The notes: generated from the letters alone by a model not told the origin. 42,882 nucleotides of DNA from ZLKRG08 sp046048895 (GCA_046048895.1 JBJOFF010000008.1:1-42882), one strand, 5' to 3'; shown: positions 8,164-17,008, numbered from the stretch's first letter. Program-made: numbers and translations.

Positions 8164-8195
8164 GCGGGGATGCTATCAATCAGGTGAGGTAACCT

Positions 8196-9017
8196 TTGCT
8201 AGTGCCACAGCAGAACAATGCAAGTATGAGCAGAAATACTTCATTTGCTAAAGAGCTCGCAGAGATTTCACAGATTCGCAAGGCGCGCAGAAGCCAGATC
8301 AAAGAATATCCATCAGTTAGCGTCGTAATTGCAACGCTAAGACCTAATGATTTAGAGAATATTCTGCAGCAATTAACGAAGCAAACGCTTCCGAAATTTG
8401 AAATATTGCTTGGATTGCATGCAATCGAATTAAATGCCAAACACAAGGCGCTAATCAAAAAATTGAACGCCAGAAAAGTCTCTGTTTCACATTTTAAATT
8501 TGCCAAGAGCGCTACCTTAGGAGAAATTCTCTCTTCACTCTGTGAAAAAACTAAAGGCGAATATATTTCAAAGATTGATGACGACGATTACTACGGCCCA
8601 GAGCATTTAAGAGATTTGGTTGACACTGCTTTAGATACCAAAGCGGATGTTGTGGGTCGCGCGATGAATTATGTTTATCTAGAGCCACTTTCAATTTCAG
8701 TACGTCGCTTCTCGTCAGTTGGCATTCAAGCGGTAGAGCTTTGGAGCGATTGGGTTTGCGGCGGAACAATTTTGGTTGAACGAGATGTTGCAAAAGCAGC
8801 TGGTTGGTTTGGCAAAGGCACCACTGCGGTAGATCGATACTTACTTAGCCATGTAACAGAAAATGGTGGCAAGATTTATCGCACCTTTGGTGCTGGATAT
8901 ATCTATCGCCGCACCTTTACTTTCCATACCTATGTGACCAATTATTCAAAGTATTTAAATAATGCAAACGAACAACGTGTTGGTATTTGGCCTGATCCGA
9001 TATTTGGTACCGCATGA
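8196..9017 (+). CDS. Glycosyltransferase family 2 (GT-A fold)
   Basis: 273 aa from TTG. The N-terminal nucleotide-binding strand SVSVVIATLRPNDLENIL and the metal/sugar-nucleotide motif SKIDDDDYYGPEHL (DxD) identify a GT2 enzyme. The middle region VCGGTILVERDVAKAAGWF...VDRYLLSHV matches the acceptor half of the fold. TTG 8196 is chosen because a GGTGAGG stretch (8183-8189) sits 6 nt upstream. ATG 8226 is the alternative, lacks a ribosome site and would leave the catalytic domain intact. No membrane segment is evident. The gene overlaps the next glycosyltransferase by 4 nt (ATGA). Donor and acceptor sugars are unknown. Confidence 0.85.
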   Translation: MLVPQQNNASMSRNTSFAKELAEISQIRKARRSQIKEYPSVSVVIATLRPNDLENILQQLTKQTLPKFEILLGLHAIELNAKHKALIKKLNARKVSVSHFKFAKSATLGEILSSLCEKTKGEYISKIDDDDYYGPEHLRDLVDTALDTKADVVGRAMNYVYLEPLSISVRRFSSVGIQAVELWSDWVCGGTILVERDVAKAAGWFGKGTTAVDRYLLSHVTENGGKIYRTFGAGYIYRRTFTFHTYVTNYSKYLNNANEQRVGIWPDPIFGTA

Positions 9018-10528
9018 GTATTTTTCGCTACGAACGCCCGGATGATTTAGAGATCCTTCAATCGCAGAAGCTTTCAGTTGCGGTTGTAATCTCTTGTCGC
9101 GGCGGACAAGATAAGTTGGATTTAACGCTCGCCTCTCTTGCCGCGCAAAGTTACCCAAGTAAATTAATCAATGTTTACCTTGTTGATGATGGCAGTGAAC
9201 CAGCGCTGACTTTGCCAAAGATTCGCCCAGCCAAAGTAAAGCTAATTAATTACAAAAATGACCCTAAAAAATGGGGAAAAACCAAAGCGACAAACGCGCT
9301 TACCGCCTCGCTCAAAGAGGATGTGCTCTGGTTTGTCGATGCAGATATGGTCTTTGATCCTGATCATTTAGCGCATCACATGAAGTGGCATCATGATGCA
9401 GATGATTATGCAGTGCTGGGCTGGAAACGTTTTGTTAAAGAGTGGAGCTACACACCTTCCCAATTAAAGAAGTCACTCGATAATGGCGAGTTCCTGGATT
9501 TACATGAAGAGAATTGGGGAAAAGTTCGTTGGGAAGAGCGCAGCGAACGCACCAATGATTTAGTTAATCCAGGTTTGGAAGGTTTCCGTAATTTTGTTGG
9601 CGCTACCTTCTCTATATTTAACAAACGCTGGAAAGAGCTTGGTGGCTATAACCCAGAGTTAATTACTGGAGAAGATACTGAATTTGGTTGGAGAGTTCAG
9701 AACTCTGGGCTACGCATGGTCGCAGATCGCCAAGCACATTCATGGCATTTGGGTTACAGCACCATCGAAGAGAACCGCGAAGAGCTAAATCGCCATAACA
9801 ACCCTGCTTTGGCTCAGTTAATTCCTGAGATGAAATCAATTCGCGCTCATAGCAACGAACGTTTTCAGGTTTCTAATTATGAAGTGATTCTTGATGTGCG
9901 CAATTGTAATTTGGCACGAGTTAAGCAAATTGAAAGCGAACTACTTGAAGTAGCTGGAACTCAAGCTGAATTTCTGCTGCTCGGTAATTGGCATGATCTT
10001 AAGCGTCGTTATTCTCCTGTGAAAGACTCGCTAGCTGACCTACGAGAAATTCAAAATTGGTTAAAGGGAAGTCCGCAATACAAATTTAAAGATGTCAATG
10101 CCAATGCAAATATCCGCATAGAAGAGATCATTGATTTATTTACCCTCTCATCAATCCCGCTACACATCTTCGCTGAGGCAGAATTTGAGCTGAATTTAAA
10201 GGATTTAATTAACCATACCCTGGAAAAAGAGTATGGATTGCTGGGTTTAGCCAACAACCAAGACCGCCGCGCATTTGCGTTAATTAACCCCGCTCTGGCC
10301 AGAGCTCGTCGCACCAAGGGCGACACTTACTCAAATATTGCAGATCAATTTGGTCTCTACTGGATGACCTATGAGAAGTTCCAAGAAGTTTATGATGGCA
10401 AGAAATCAACTTTGGCCAAGTTAAATCGATTCGTTAAACGCGAAGGTAAGAAAATTAATTCACCAAAGCAGTTGGCGCTCTTTGTTGGCAAGATTCTTAA
10501 ATTGGTAAAGCGAAAAGTTTTGAAATGA
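9014..10528 (+). CDS. Two-part glycosyltransferase family 2 protein
   Basis: 504 aa. Residues about 20-275 form a full GT2 domain: AVVISCRGGQDKLDLTLASL, VYLVDDGSEPAL, WFVDADMVFDPDHL (DxD) and GYNPELITGEDTEFGWRVQN (catalytic ED in the GT27-like C-terminal half). Residues about 280-504 have no domain I can name. They begin with a new strand (YEVILDVRNC) and contain HIFAEAEFELNLKDL, LLGLANNQDRRAFALINPALA and a basic tail, so they could be a degenerate second GT-A domain. The gene is coupled by ATGA overlaps to both neighbours. It probably acts in stepwise assembly of one glycan with its neighbours. Confidence 0.83.
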   Translation: MSIFRYERPDDLEILQSQKLSVAVVISCRGGQDKLDLTLASLAAQSYPSKLINVYLVDDGSEPALTLPKIRPAKVKLINYKNDPKKWGKTKATNALTASLKEDVLWFVDADMVFDPDHLAHHMKWHHDADDYAVLGWKRFVKEWSYTPSQLKKSLDNGEFLDLHEENWGKVRWEERSERTNDLVNPGLEGFRNFVGATFSIFNKRWKELGGYNPELITGEDTEFGWRVQNSGLRMVADRQAHSWHLGYSTIEENREELNRHNNPALAQLIPEMKSIRAHSNERFQVSNYEVILDVRNCNLARVKQIESELLEVAGTQAEFLLLGNWHDLKRRYSPVKDSLADLREIQNWLKGSPQYKFKDVNANANIRIEEIIDLFTLSSIPLHIFAEAEFELNLKDLINHTLEKEYGLLGLANNQDRRAFALINPALARARRTKGDTYSNIADQFGLYWMTYEKFQEVYDGKKSTLAKLNRFVKREGKKINSPKQLALFVGKILKLVKRKVLK

Positions 10529-11868
10529 GCAAGCCAACTGTAATTCTGGCTACCAGTAATGGAATTGGTATGGGCCACTTAGCCCGAGCTAGTGCAATTG
10601 CCAAAGCGCTAAAGAGTGAAGCTAATCCAATAATCGTTTCCATGGCGGGCGGAATCGCGGAGATTCCAGATGCGCTAGATATTCCATGTGAGTACATTCC
10701 TGGCAAAGATCGTCGCTGGATGGCAAGGCCAAAGTGGGATCTTTATTTGCGCGATCGATTGGTGGCGCTAATTGATGAAACCGATGCAAAAATTCTGACT
10801 TACGATGGCGTAGTTCCTTATGCCGGTGTAATTGCAGCGCGAATCAAGCGCCCTAATGTGAAATTAGTATGGATTCGTCGAGGACTTTGGCAGAAGAAGA
10901 TTCATCGCTTTGCGCTTCCACTGCAATCTGCAGCGATGGATTTAGTTATCGAACCAGGCGATTATGCATTTGCATATGATCACGGCCCAACCGCAAAGCG
11001 CAAAGAAGCCATTCGCACCGCACCTGTTTCGCTTTATCAATCCAATGAAGCTTTAAATAAAGAGGAATCACGAAAGATTTTAGGTTTAGATCCGCACCGT
11101 CCAGCGGTATTAGTTCAACTTGGTACCGGCGCGGATGATGCCAATGAGAAGATGACTGCAGCGCTAAAAGGGTTACTTGGCTGGCCTGATTTACAAGTCG
11201 TTTTAACTAAAGAACCTGTTGATAAACATGGAAAATCGCTGGTTACTGCAGGTTTGGATCTCAAAGTAATTAGATATTTCCCATTAGCTAAAGTCTTAGC
11301 AGCATTTGATGCTGGTGTTTGTGCCACTGGATATAACGGAGTTCACGAGTTGTTGGCCGCTAAATTACCAACCGTTTTAGTTTCAAATATTCGTGGCATG
11401 GATGATCAAGAAGCTCGCGCCAAGTGGTGTCATGATTTTGGGTATGCCCTCCGCGCTAATCAAGCAGACTTAAATAACATCACCGAGACGGTTAAAGAGT
11501 TACAAGATTCCAACATGCGCGCTTCACTTTCCCATAAATGCGCAGAGTTGCCTGCGCCTATTGGTGGCGAAGAGATTGCCAATAAATTATTGAAATTCAT
11601 GGAAGCTCCGGCTAAATCAAATAATTTAGCGCGAAATCTCCTCTTCCATTCACTTCGCTACTTGGCTATCGGATATCGAGCCATTGTGAAACAGAAGAAC
11701 GCAACTAGCGTCTCTAACGATGCACCAATTTTTAGTGGCTCAACTAGCGCCGCAGAGTTACATAAAAACATTCGTTCCGGAGTTCGATTTGAACATTTAA
11801 TCGCAACTGCATCTGAGCGATATCGCTTGCGACGCCGCGAAATTGCCGATACTTATTACGGTCAATAG
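10525..11868 (+). CDS. GT-B glycosyltransferase (MurG/GT28-like)
   Basis: 447 aa. The N-terminal Rossmann half starts VILATSNGIGMGHLARASAI, the glycine-rich acceptor loop of GT28/GT1 enzymes. The C-terminal half has VLVQLGTG near residue 200 and GVCATGYNGVHELLAAKLPTV near 270, the UDP-sugar-binding region. A roughly 80-residue basic tail follows (from about 365) without a domain I recognise. It overlaps the preceding glycosyltransferase by 4 nt and ends the operon. It is not MurG itself, as no cell-wall genes surround it and the signature is divergent. Donor and acceptor are unknown. Confidence 0.8.
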   Translation: MSKPTVILATSNGIGMGHLARASAIAKALKSEANPIIVSMAGGIAEIPDALDIPCEYIPGKDRRWMARPKWDLYLRDRLVALIDETDAKILTYDGVVPYAGVIAARIKRPNVKLVWIRRGLWQKKIHRFALPLQSAAMDLVIEPGDYAFAYDHGPTAKRKEAIRTAPVSLYQSNEALNKEESRKILGLDPHRPAVLVQLGTGADDANEKMTAALKGLLGWPDLQVVLTKEPVDKHGKSLVTAGLDLKVIRYFPLAKVLAAFDAGVCATGYNGVHELLAAKLPTVLVSNIRGMDDQEARAKWCHDFGYALRANQADLNNITETVKELQDSNMRASLSHKCAELPAPIGGEEIANKLLKFMEAPAKSNNLARNLLFHSLRYLAIGYRAIVKQKNATSVSNDAPIFSGSTSAAELHKNIRSGVRFEHLIATASERYRLRRREIADTYYGQ

Positions 11869-11871
11869 AAT
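11843..11871 (+). promoter_or_regulatory. Candidate promoter of the ferredoxin-NADP reductase gene
   Basis: TTGCCG (11843-11848), a 17-nt spacer and TAGAAT (11866-11871) lie inside the 3' end of the preceding glycosyltransferase gene. The -10 box ends 11 nt before the ATG, giving a leader of only a few nucleotides and no Shine-Dalgarno sequence. Confidence 0.5.
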
Positions 11872-11882
11872 TCGCTCTAATC

Positions 11883-13151
11883 ATGGCTAAATACTCAATT
11901 GCAATCATTGGTGCAGGCCCATCTGGCTACTTTGCCGCTCAAGCGCTGCAGAATTTAGAGAGCGATGACCTGAAATTTTCTATTGATCTAATTGAACGCC
12001 TACCTACCCCATGGGGTCTAGTTAGAAGCGGTGTCGCTCCAGATCACCCAAAAATTAAGAGCGTTTCCAAGGTTTTTGAAAAAGTAGCGACCGCGGGAAA
12101 TGTCTCTTTATTTGGAAATGTAGAGGTTGGAAGCGATATCTCTTTGGCGGAGCTAAAAACTAAGTACGACGCAGTTATTTTGGCTACTGGTTCATCGGTT
12201 GGTAAGAAGTTAGGTATTCCAGGTGAAGCCTTAAGTAACTCAATCTCTGCGGCTGACTTTGTGCCTTGGTATAACGGCCATCCAGATTTTGCAGATTTGG
12301 ATTTAGATTTAAGTTCAGATACCGCCATTGTTATTGGCGCAGGAAACGTGGCCATGGATTGTGCGCGAATTTTGGCAGTAGATCCAACTGAACTAGAGAG
12401 TACAGATACGGCAAATCATGCAATCGCTGCACTGACGAAATCAAATATTCGAAAGGTTTATATCTGTGCACGACGTGGCGCGGAATTTGCAGCATTTACC
12501 TCACCTGAACTTCGTGAACTTCCGGATTTAGAACATACCAATGTCATCATTAATAGAAATGAAATCGAAGGGGCCATTGAACGTGTAGGTGCTGAGATTG
12601 ATAAGCACGTAAAGAGCAATTTGGATGCAATGTTAAATATTGCAAATAATGAAAGCCACTCGCATGATCGCACTATGGAATTTCTATTCCAACATGTACC
12701 AACTTCAATCAATGGAGAAGGTAAAGTCGAGAGCGTAACTTTCGAAACCTCCGATGGTGAAAAGACCATCAATTGCGGTTTGGTTATTTCTGCAATCGGT
12801 TATGTTCCTAAAGAAGCGCCAGGTGTACCACTTGAAAGCGGCAAAGTTTTAAATACAGATGGTTTCGTCGAAGATAATATGTATGTTGTTGGTTGGGCTA
12901 AACGCGGACCATCAGGTGTTATCGGAACAAACAAGTCTGATGCTGCAGATGTAATGAAATTATTAGTTGAAAAACTTCCAGCCAATCCAAAGGCGCCCTT
13001 TGATTTAGCAGCGCAACTAGATGCAAAGATTGTTACACAACCTATTTGGGAGAAGATAAATCAAGCAGAAGTTGCTGCAGGAGAAGCGCTTGGAAAGCCG
13101 CGATTAAAGGCAGTTTCTCGCGAAGAATTACTCGGTTTGGGTAACGTTTAA
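11883..13151 (+). CDS. fprA: Ferredoxin/adrenodoxin-type NADP reductase (FprA-like)
   Basis: 422 aa flavoprotein. The FAD-binding motif IIGAGPSGYFAAQAL is at the N-terminus, followed by LPTPWGLVRSGVAPDHPKIKSV, the diagnostic segment of the adrenodoxin reductase family. The NADP site is AIVIGAGNVAMDCARIL, and the C-terminal GWAKRGPSGVIGTNKSDA closes the FAD site. It transfers electrons between NADPH and a ferredoxin and so supports oxygenases or Fe-S enzymes. It is somewhat shorter than the usual 450 or so residues. A candidate promoter with a very short leader precedes the gene, separating it from the glycosyltransferase operon. Confidence 0.93.
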   Translation: MAKYSIAIIGAGPSGYFAAQALQNLESDDLKFSIDLIERLPTPWGLVRSGVAPDHPKIKSVSKVFEKVATAGNVSLFGNVEVGSDISLAELKTKYDAVILATGSSVGKKLGIPGEALSNSISAADFVPWYNGHPDFADLDLDLSSDTAIVIGAGNVAMDCARILAVDPTELESTDTANHAIAALTKSNIRKVYICARRGAEFAAFTSPELRELPDLEHTNVIINRNEIEGAIERVGAEIDKHVKSNLDAMLNIANNESHSHDRTMEFLFQHVPTSINGEGKVESVTFETSDGEKTINCGLVISAIGYVPKEAPGVPLESGKVLNTDGFVEDNMYVVGWAKRGPSGVIGTNKSDAADVMKLLVEKLPANPKAPFDLAAQLDAKIVTQPIWEKINQAEVAAGEALGKPRLKAVSREELLGLGNV

Positions 13152-13189
13152 TTCTTTAGTAGTATTCGCAGGCTTGAAAATTTAATATT

Positions 13190-13262
13190 GCGCCCGTAGC
13201 TCAACGGATAGAGCATTTGACTACGGATCAAAAGGTTAGAGGTTCGAATCCTCTCGGGCGCG
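13190..13262 (+). tRNA. tRNA-Arg (anticodon ACG)
   Basis: Complete cloverleaf: acceptor GCGCCCG/CGGGCGC, D-loop AGCTCAACGGATAGAGC, anticodon stem TTTGA/TCAAA with loop CTACGGA (anticodon ACG, read as ICG after TadA deamination), T-loop TTCGAAT, discriminator G. CCA is not encoded. The next gene's ATG begins only 2 nt after the discriminator base. The deaminase that modifies this anticodon (tadA) is encoded at 27.0 kb. Confidence 0.96.
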
Positions 13263-13264
13263 CA

Positions 13265-13870
13265 ATGCAAAAGATTCTTTTGACAGGCTTTGAAAGGTTT
13301 CACAAAGCCTCTGCTAATCCAACTGAAGCAATCGTAAAAGAGTTGGCTAAACAAGGCCATTCGGATCTAATCACCTCTGTGCTCCCCGTTGAATTTGGCA
13401 AAAGCTGGCAGCAATTAAAAGCACTTATTGATACCCATAAACCAGCTGCGGTTATTGCGCTGGGCCAAGCAGAAGGTCGAAGCCAGATTACCCCAGAGCA
13501 AATCGCAATTAATTTAGATAACGCTCGAATTGCAGATAATGCTGGTCAAATGCCGAGCAATCAACCAATTGTCGTTGGCGGCCTAGATGGACTCTTTTCA
13601 ACGCTACCAATTAATGAAATTGTCGAGAAAATTTCCCAAGCAGGTATTCCTGCCAATGTTTCACTCAGCGCTGGAACTTTTGTCTGTAATCATCTCTTCT
13701 ATTTATTACAGAGCTACACGCATGGCTCAAATATTAAGAGCGGTTTTATTCATGTTCCGCTGATGGAGAGCCAAGCCGATGAATTTCCAGGATTGCCGAC
13801 CATGAAATTGGAAGAATTAGTTCGCTCAGTTGATATTGTCATCTCTACCATGCGAAATCAGGGCGATTGA
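13265..13870 (+). CDS. pcp: Pyroglutamyl-peptidase I (C15)
   Basis: 201-aa cytosolic cysteine peptidase that removes N-terminal pyroglutamate. The N-terminus KILLTGFERF is the family start and fixes ATG 13265; any earlier start would lie inside the tRNA. Catalytic residues are visible: E78 (PEQIAINLDNARIADN), C141 (SAGTFVCNHLFY) and H163 (GFIHVPLMESQ). The ATG is 2 nt after the tRNA-Arg gene, so there is no room for a promoter or Shine-Dalgarno outside the tRNA. The stop is fused to the next start (TGATG). Confidence 0.94.
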   Translation: MQKILLTGFERFHKASANPTEAIVKELAKQGHSDLITSVLPVEFGKSWQQLKALIDTHKPAAVIALGQAEGRSQITPEQIAINLDNARIADNAGQMPSNQPIVVGGLDGLFSTLPINEIVEKISQAGIPANVSLSAGTFVCNHLFYLLQSYTHGSNIKSGFIHVPLMESQADEFPGLPTMKLEELVRSVDIVISTMRNQGD

Positions 13871-14445
13871 TGAATTTACGTAAAACAGTGCTCTTTGTAG
13901 CGGTGCTAAATTTAAGTTACTTCGTGATTGAATATTATTTTGGTCGTAGATACAACTCGCTCTCATTACTTAGCGATAGCGTAGATTTTCTTGAAGATGC
14001 ATCTATCAATATTTTGATAGCGCTAGCAATTGGATGGAGCCTTAGAAAGCGCAAGAATGTTAGTTATTTCTTGGCGCTTTTACTTTTGATTCCCGGCATA
14101 ACTTTCATCTGGAATGCAGTTACGCAATTCTCTGATCCAACTACCCCAGAGGGTGCGGGTATGGGTCTTGTGGGTCTTGGAGCGTTAGTTGTGAACGTCT
14201 CTTGCGCTCTGATGATTGCTCGGCATAAAAAAGAAGAGGGCGGCCTGGTAATGGCAGCCTTCTATTCAGCCAGAAATGATGCGATTGCCAATGTTTTAAT
14301 TATCGCAGCGGGAATTGTGACGATTTATCAGAACAATATTTGGTCAGATTTTGTGGTGGGTTTCTTTATCTTTGCTATGAACCTTGATTCAGCCAAGGAA
14401 ATTATCGAAGCCAGTCATAAAGAAGAACCAAAGCCAAATATTTAA
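13870..14445 (+). CDS. CDF-like cation transporter membrane domain protein
   Basis: 191 aa with about five to six hydrophobic segments. SLLSDSVDFLEDASI and, in the second half, FYSARNDAIANVLII resemble the two metal-site helices of cation diffusion facilitators, although the first His of the usual HxxxD in the second motif is replaced (ARND). The family normally has a C-terminal cytoplasmic metal-sensing domain of about 80 residues; here the protein stops after the last helix. It starts at ATG within TGATG, coupled to pcp, and ends 3 nt before the convergent ABC permease gene. Metal transport is plausible but unproven. Confidence 0.7.
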   Translation: MNLRKTVLFVAVLNLSYFVIEYYFGRRYNSLSLLSDSVDFLEDASINILIALAIGWSLRKRKNVSYFLALLLLIPGITFIWNAVTQFSDPTTPEGAGMGLVGLGALVVNVSCALMIARHKKEEGGLVMAAFYSARNDAIANVLIIAAGIVTIYQNNIWSDFVVGFFIFAMNLDSAKEIIEASHKEEPKPNI

Positions 14446-14448
14446 TTC

Positions 14449-15279
14449 TTATTTCATAAATAGGGCATTGAGGCGGCGAGTAGTAAAATATAGGCCGCCA
14501 GCGATAAATACTGAGAAATAAGCCAGATGAATGAATATTGATGCATCTACCGTGCCCAAGGTTAGCATGCGCATCATTTCGATTCCTTGAGTTAGTGGGG
14601 TCCAATAAACAATGTTTGCTAACCAATTTGGAAGCACAGAGAGTGGGAAGAATGATCCACTAAATAATGTAATTGGTAGCACGACGATGTTAATCATTCC
14701 CATGTGTTGAAAACTGGTCATATAACTTGTGAGCGCCATACCAAGAGATGCGAAACCAAAACCAATCACCGCGCCAGCAGGAATAGCTAATAGCCCCCAC
14801 CATGATTCAACTAGACCAAGCGGCGTAACAATCGCCATAAATGCAGTTGAATAAAGTGAACCACGAAGTAACGCCCAAGCAATCTCTCCCATAGCCACAT
14901 CCATAGGTCCAAGCGAAGTGGCAAGCATTGCGTGATACAAACGTTGTTCGTGCATCTTAAAGAAAACATTCCAAGTGGAATCCATTACTGCACCCATCAT
15001 TGCCGCAGAGGCTAATAACCCTGGCACCACGAATGAGGCATAAGAAACAGATAAACCATTCTCTAATTCAATATTGCCAATGAAATTACCGACGCCCCAA
15101 CCAAAAACAACCAAGTTAAGTAGTGGTTCGATAAATCCAGAGGCCACAATCATCCAGGCAGATGATTTAAATTGAATCCAACTACGTTCTAAAACTACGC
15201 GCGCACGACCTGAGTAAATTGCTTCGCCTGGTTTGCCAATTCGCTTTTCGGCGATAGCAACAGATGAAAGATGAATCAT
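14449..15279 (-). CDS. ABC-2 type exporter permease (second)
   Basis: 276 aa with six predicted membrane helices after an amphipathic N-terminus. The ABC-2 signature region is visible as VLPITLFSGSFFPLSVLPNWLANIVYWTPLTQGIEMMR read in pieces: FSGSFFPLSVLP and YWTPLTQGIE. It resembles NodJ/DrrB-type permeases. It is the third gene of a coupled operon (ATPase, permease, permease) with a 4-nt ATGA overlap with the preceding permease. The two permeases differ and probably form a heterodimer. The exported substrate (lipid, glycan or drug) is not indicated by neighbours. Confidence 0.87.
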   Translation of the reverse strand: MIHLSSVAIAEKRIGKPGEAIYSGRARVVLERSWIQFKSSAWMIVASGFIEPLLNLVVFGWGVGNFIGNIELENGLSVSYASFVVPGLLASAAMMGAVMDSTWNVFFKMHEQRLYHAMLATSLGPMDVAMGEIAWALLRGSLYSTAFMAIVTPLGLVESWWGLLAIPAGAVIGFGFASLGMALTSYMTSFQHMGMINIVVLPITLFSGSFFPLSVLPNWLANIVYWTPLTQGIEMMRMLTLGTVDASIFIHLAYFSVFIAGGLYFTTRRLNALFMK

Positions 15280-16064
15280 TTTGCCAACCGCCTTTCAAAG
15301 GCACGAATCGCAAGCGTTAAGCCAACCACGATCATGGTTACTAAGAAGAGCACATGAACCCAGACCAAAGTAATTGGAATATCGCGTCCATAGGTTAGAT
15401 AGCGACCTAAATCAGTGGCGTGCCATAGGGGAGAAATCCAACCAATCCAGCGTAAATAAATCGGAATTGATTCCAGCGGAAAGAAGGTGCCACTTAGGAA
15501 GAACATTGGTTGAATTACGAATCGACCAACAAAGGTAAAGAAGTGATCTTCATTTTTAATATTGCCAGCAAATGCCAACATCACTGCGCCAAATGCAGCT
15601 CCTGCCAATACGCCTGCTGGCGCGGCTAACCAGGCATGCGGAGCTTTAAGCACTCCGAAAGCCAACATCACTAAGTAATAACAGAAGACGGTGAAGATAT
15701 TTCGCACCATTGCAGCCCAATAAACACCTAGCGCAATTGCACGTCCACCAAGTGGCGTGGAGTTCATACCGAAAAAAGTTTTATTCCAAAGAAAACCACT
15801 TAAAGTTGGAAAGATGGTTTCATCCATAGAACCTTGAATAGCTGCATTTGCAAGAAGTGCTGGTGCCAAGAAAACTAGATATTCAACTCCATCAATTCCA
15901 CCTGAGTTTTGATTAATTAAAGTACCGACGCCAGCGCCTATTGCAAGCAGATAAAGCAGGGGATTAAGAACCGAGTAAGCTACAATTATTGAAATAAATT
16001 TCTTCATATTGGCAAACCGCGCCTCTAAAACAAAGCGCGATCCACCAGGTGCAACTTTGCGCAT
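15276..16064 (-). CDS. ABC-2 type exporter permease (first)
   Basis: 262 aa, about six membrane helices. The conserved C-terminal ABC-2 region reads MFFLSGTFFPLESIPIYL and GWISPLWHATDLGRYL. The start ATG overlaps the stop of the ATPase gene by one base (TAATG), and the end overlaps the second permease by 4 nt. It works with its two neighbours as one export system of the NodIJ/daunorubicin-resistance type. Confidence 0.87.
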   Translation of the reverse strand: MRKVAPGGSRFVLEARFANMKKFISIIVAYSVLNPLLYLLAIGAGVGTLINQNSGGIDGVEYLVFLAPALLANAAIQGSMDETIFPTLSGFLWNKTFFGMNSTPLGGRAIALGVYWAAMVRNIFTVFCYYLVMLAFGVLKAPHAWLAAPAGVLAGAAFGAVMLAFAGNIKNEDHFFTFVGRFVIQPMFFLSGTFFPLESIPIYLRWIGWISPLWHATDLGRYLTYGRDIPITLVWVHVLFLVTMIVVGLTLAIRAFERRLAK

Positions 16065-16990
16065 TATTCGATCAGCGTTCTTCCGGTTAGTCTTAAGAAG
16101 ACATCTTCAAGTGAAGAGCGGCGCACAAGTGAAGTGCGTGGCTGCATACCTGAATGTGTAATTTCTTCCAGCATATGCTCGGCATCTTCGGCGTAAAGCA
16201 GAATGCGATCCGGCAGAACCTCTAAGCGGTCGCACTTATCGCGCAACTTATCGGCTAACTCTTCATTCTTTTCTGAACCAAAACGGAGCTCCAACACCTC
16301 TTTTGAAGAGTAATTCTTAATCAATTCAGCAGGTGAGCCTTCAGCCATAATTTTGCCGCGGTCGATCACAATTAAACGCTCACAGAGCTGTTCTGCTTCA
16401 TCCATAAAGTGAGTGGTAATAACTAGCGTCACACCCTTCTCTTTTAAGCGGAATAAGCGATCCCAGAGAATATGGCGAGCTTGTGGATCTAAACCAGTTG
16501 TAGGTTCATCCAGAATCAAAATATCAGGATCGGAAACCAGAGCGCGCGCGATAGTTAAGCGGCGCTTCATTCCGCCAGATAAAGATTCAACTTTGGCATC
16601 GCGCTTCTCTTCAAGTTGTGCAAATTCAAGCAGCTCATCTACTTTGCCTTTAATAAATTTTGGAGAGAGCCCAAAGTAGCGGCCATAGATATAAAGATTT
16701 TCAGTAACCGTTAGCTGTTCGTCCAGATTATCTTTCTGTGGAATTACGCCAAGGTGCGCACGAATTTGTGGACCAAATTTCTCAGGGTCTTTACCCAAAA
16801 TAGTGATATCTCCACTGGTGCGTTGCGAAGTCGCACCGATGATGCGCATAGTGGTTGATTTACCTGCGCCATTTGGTCCAAGTAGACCAAAAGATTCACC
16901 GCGATATACCGAGAAATTAATCCCATCTACCGCAGTGAAGTCACCGAACTTTTTGGTTAAGCCGCGAGCAACAATTAACTCTTCAGACAT
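16064..16990 (-). CDS. ABC exporter ATP-binding protein (NodI/DrrA-like)
   Basis: 308 aa. Walker A LLGPNGAGKST, signature LSGGMKRRLTIARAL, Walker B DILILDEPTTGLDP and the H-loop TTHFMDEAEQL are all present. A C-terminal extension of about 80 residues (from SSKEVLELRFG) is typical of DrrA-like ATPases. First gene of the three-gene exporter operon. A TAAACT box 7 nt before the ATG could be a -10 of a leaderless promoter, but its -35 is poor. An 18-bp gap separates it from the end of the aminotransferase gene on the same strand. Confidence 0.93.
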   Translation of the reverse strand: MSEELIVARGLTKKFGDFTAVDGINFSVYRGESFGLLGPNGAGKSTTMRIIGATSQRTSGDITILGKDPEKFGPQIRAHLGVIPQKDNLDEQLTVTENLYIYGRYFGLSPKFIKGKVDELLEFAQLEEKRDAKVESLSGGMKRRLTIARALVSDPDILILDEPTTGLDPQARHILWDRLFRLKEKGVTLVITTHFMDEAEQLCERLIVIDRGKIMAEGSPAELIKNYSSKEVLELRFGSEKNEELADKLRDKCDRLEVLPDRILLYAEDAEHMLEEITHSGMQPRTSLVRRSSLEDVFLRLTGRTLIE

Positions 16991-17008
16991 AAGGAGTAGT
17001 TTAACTCT

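Noticed and set aside
13217..13264. Earlier start of pcp inside the tRNA-Arg gene
   Set aside because: The upstream in-frame codons are tRNA sequence; the protein family begins at KILLTGFE, directly after ATG 13265.
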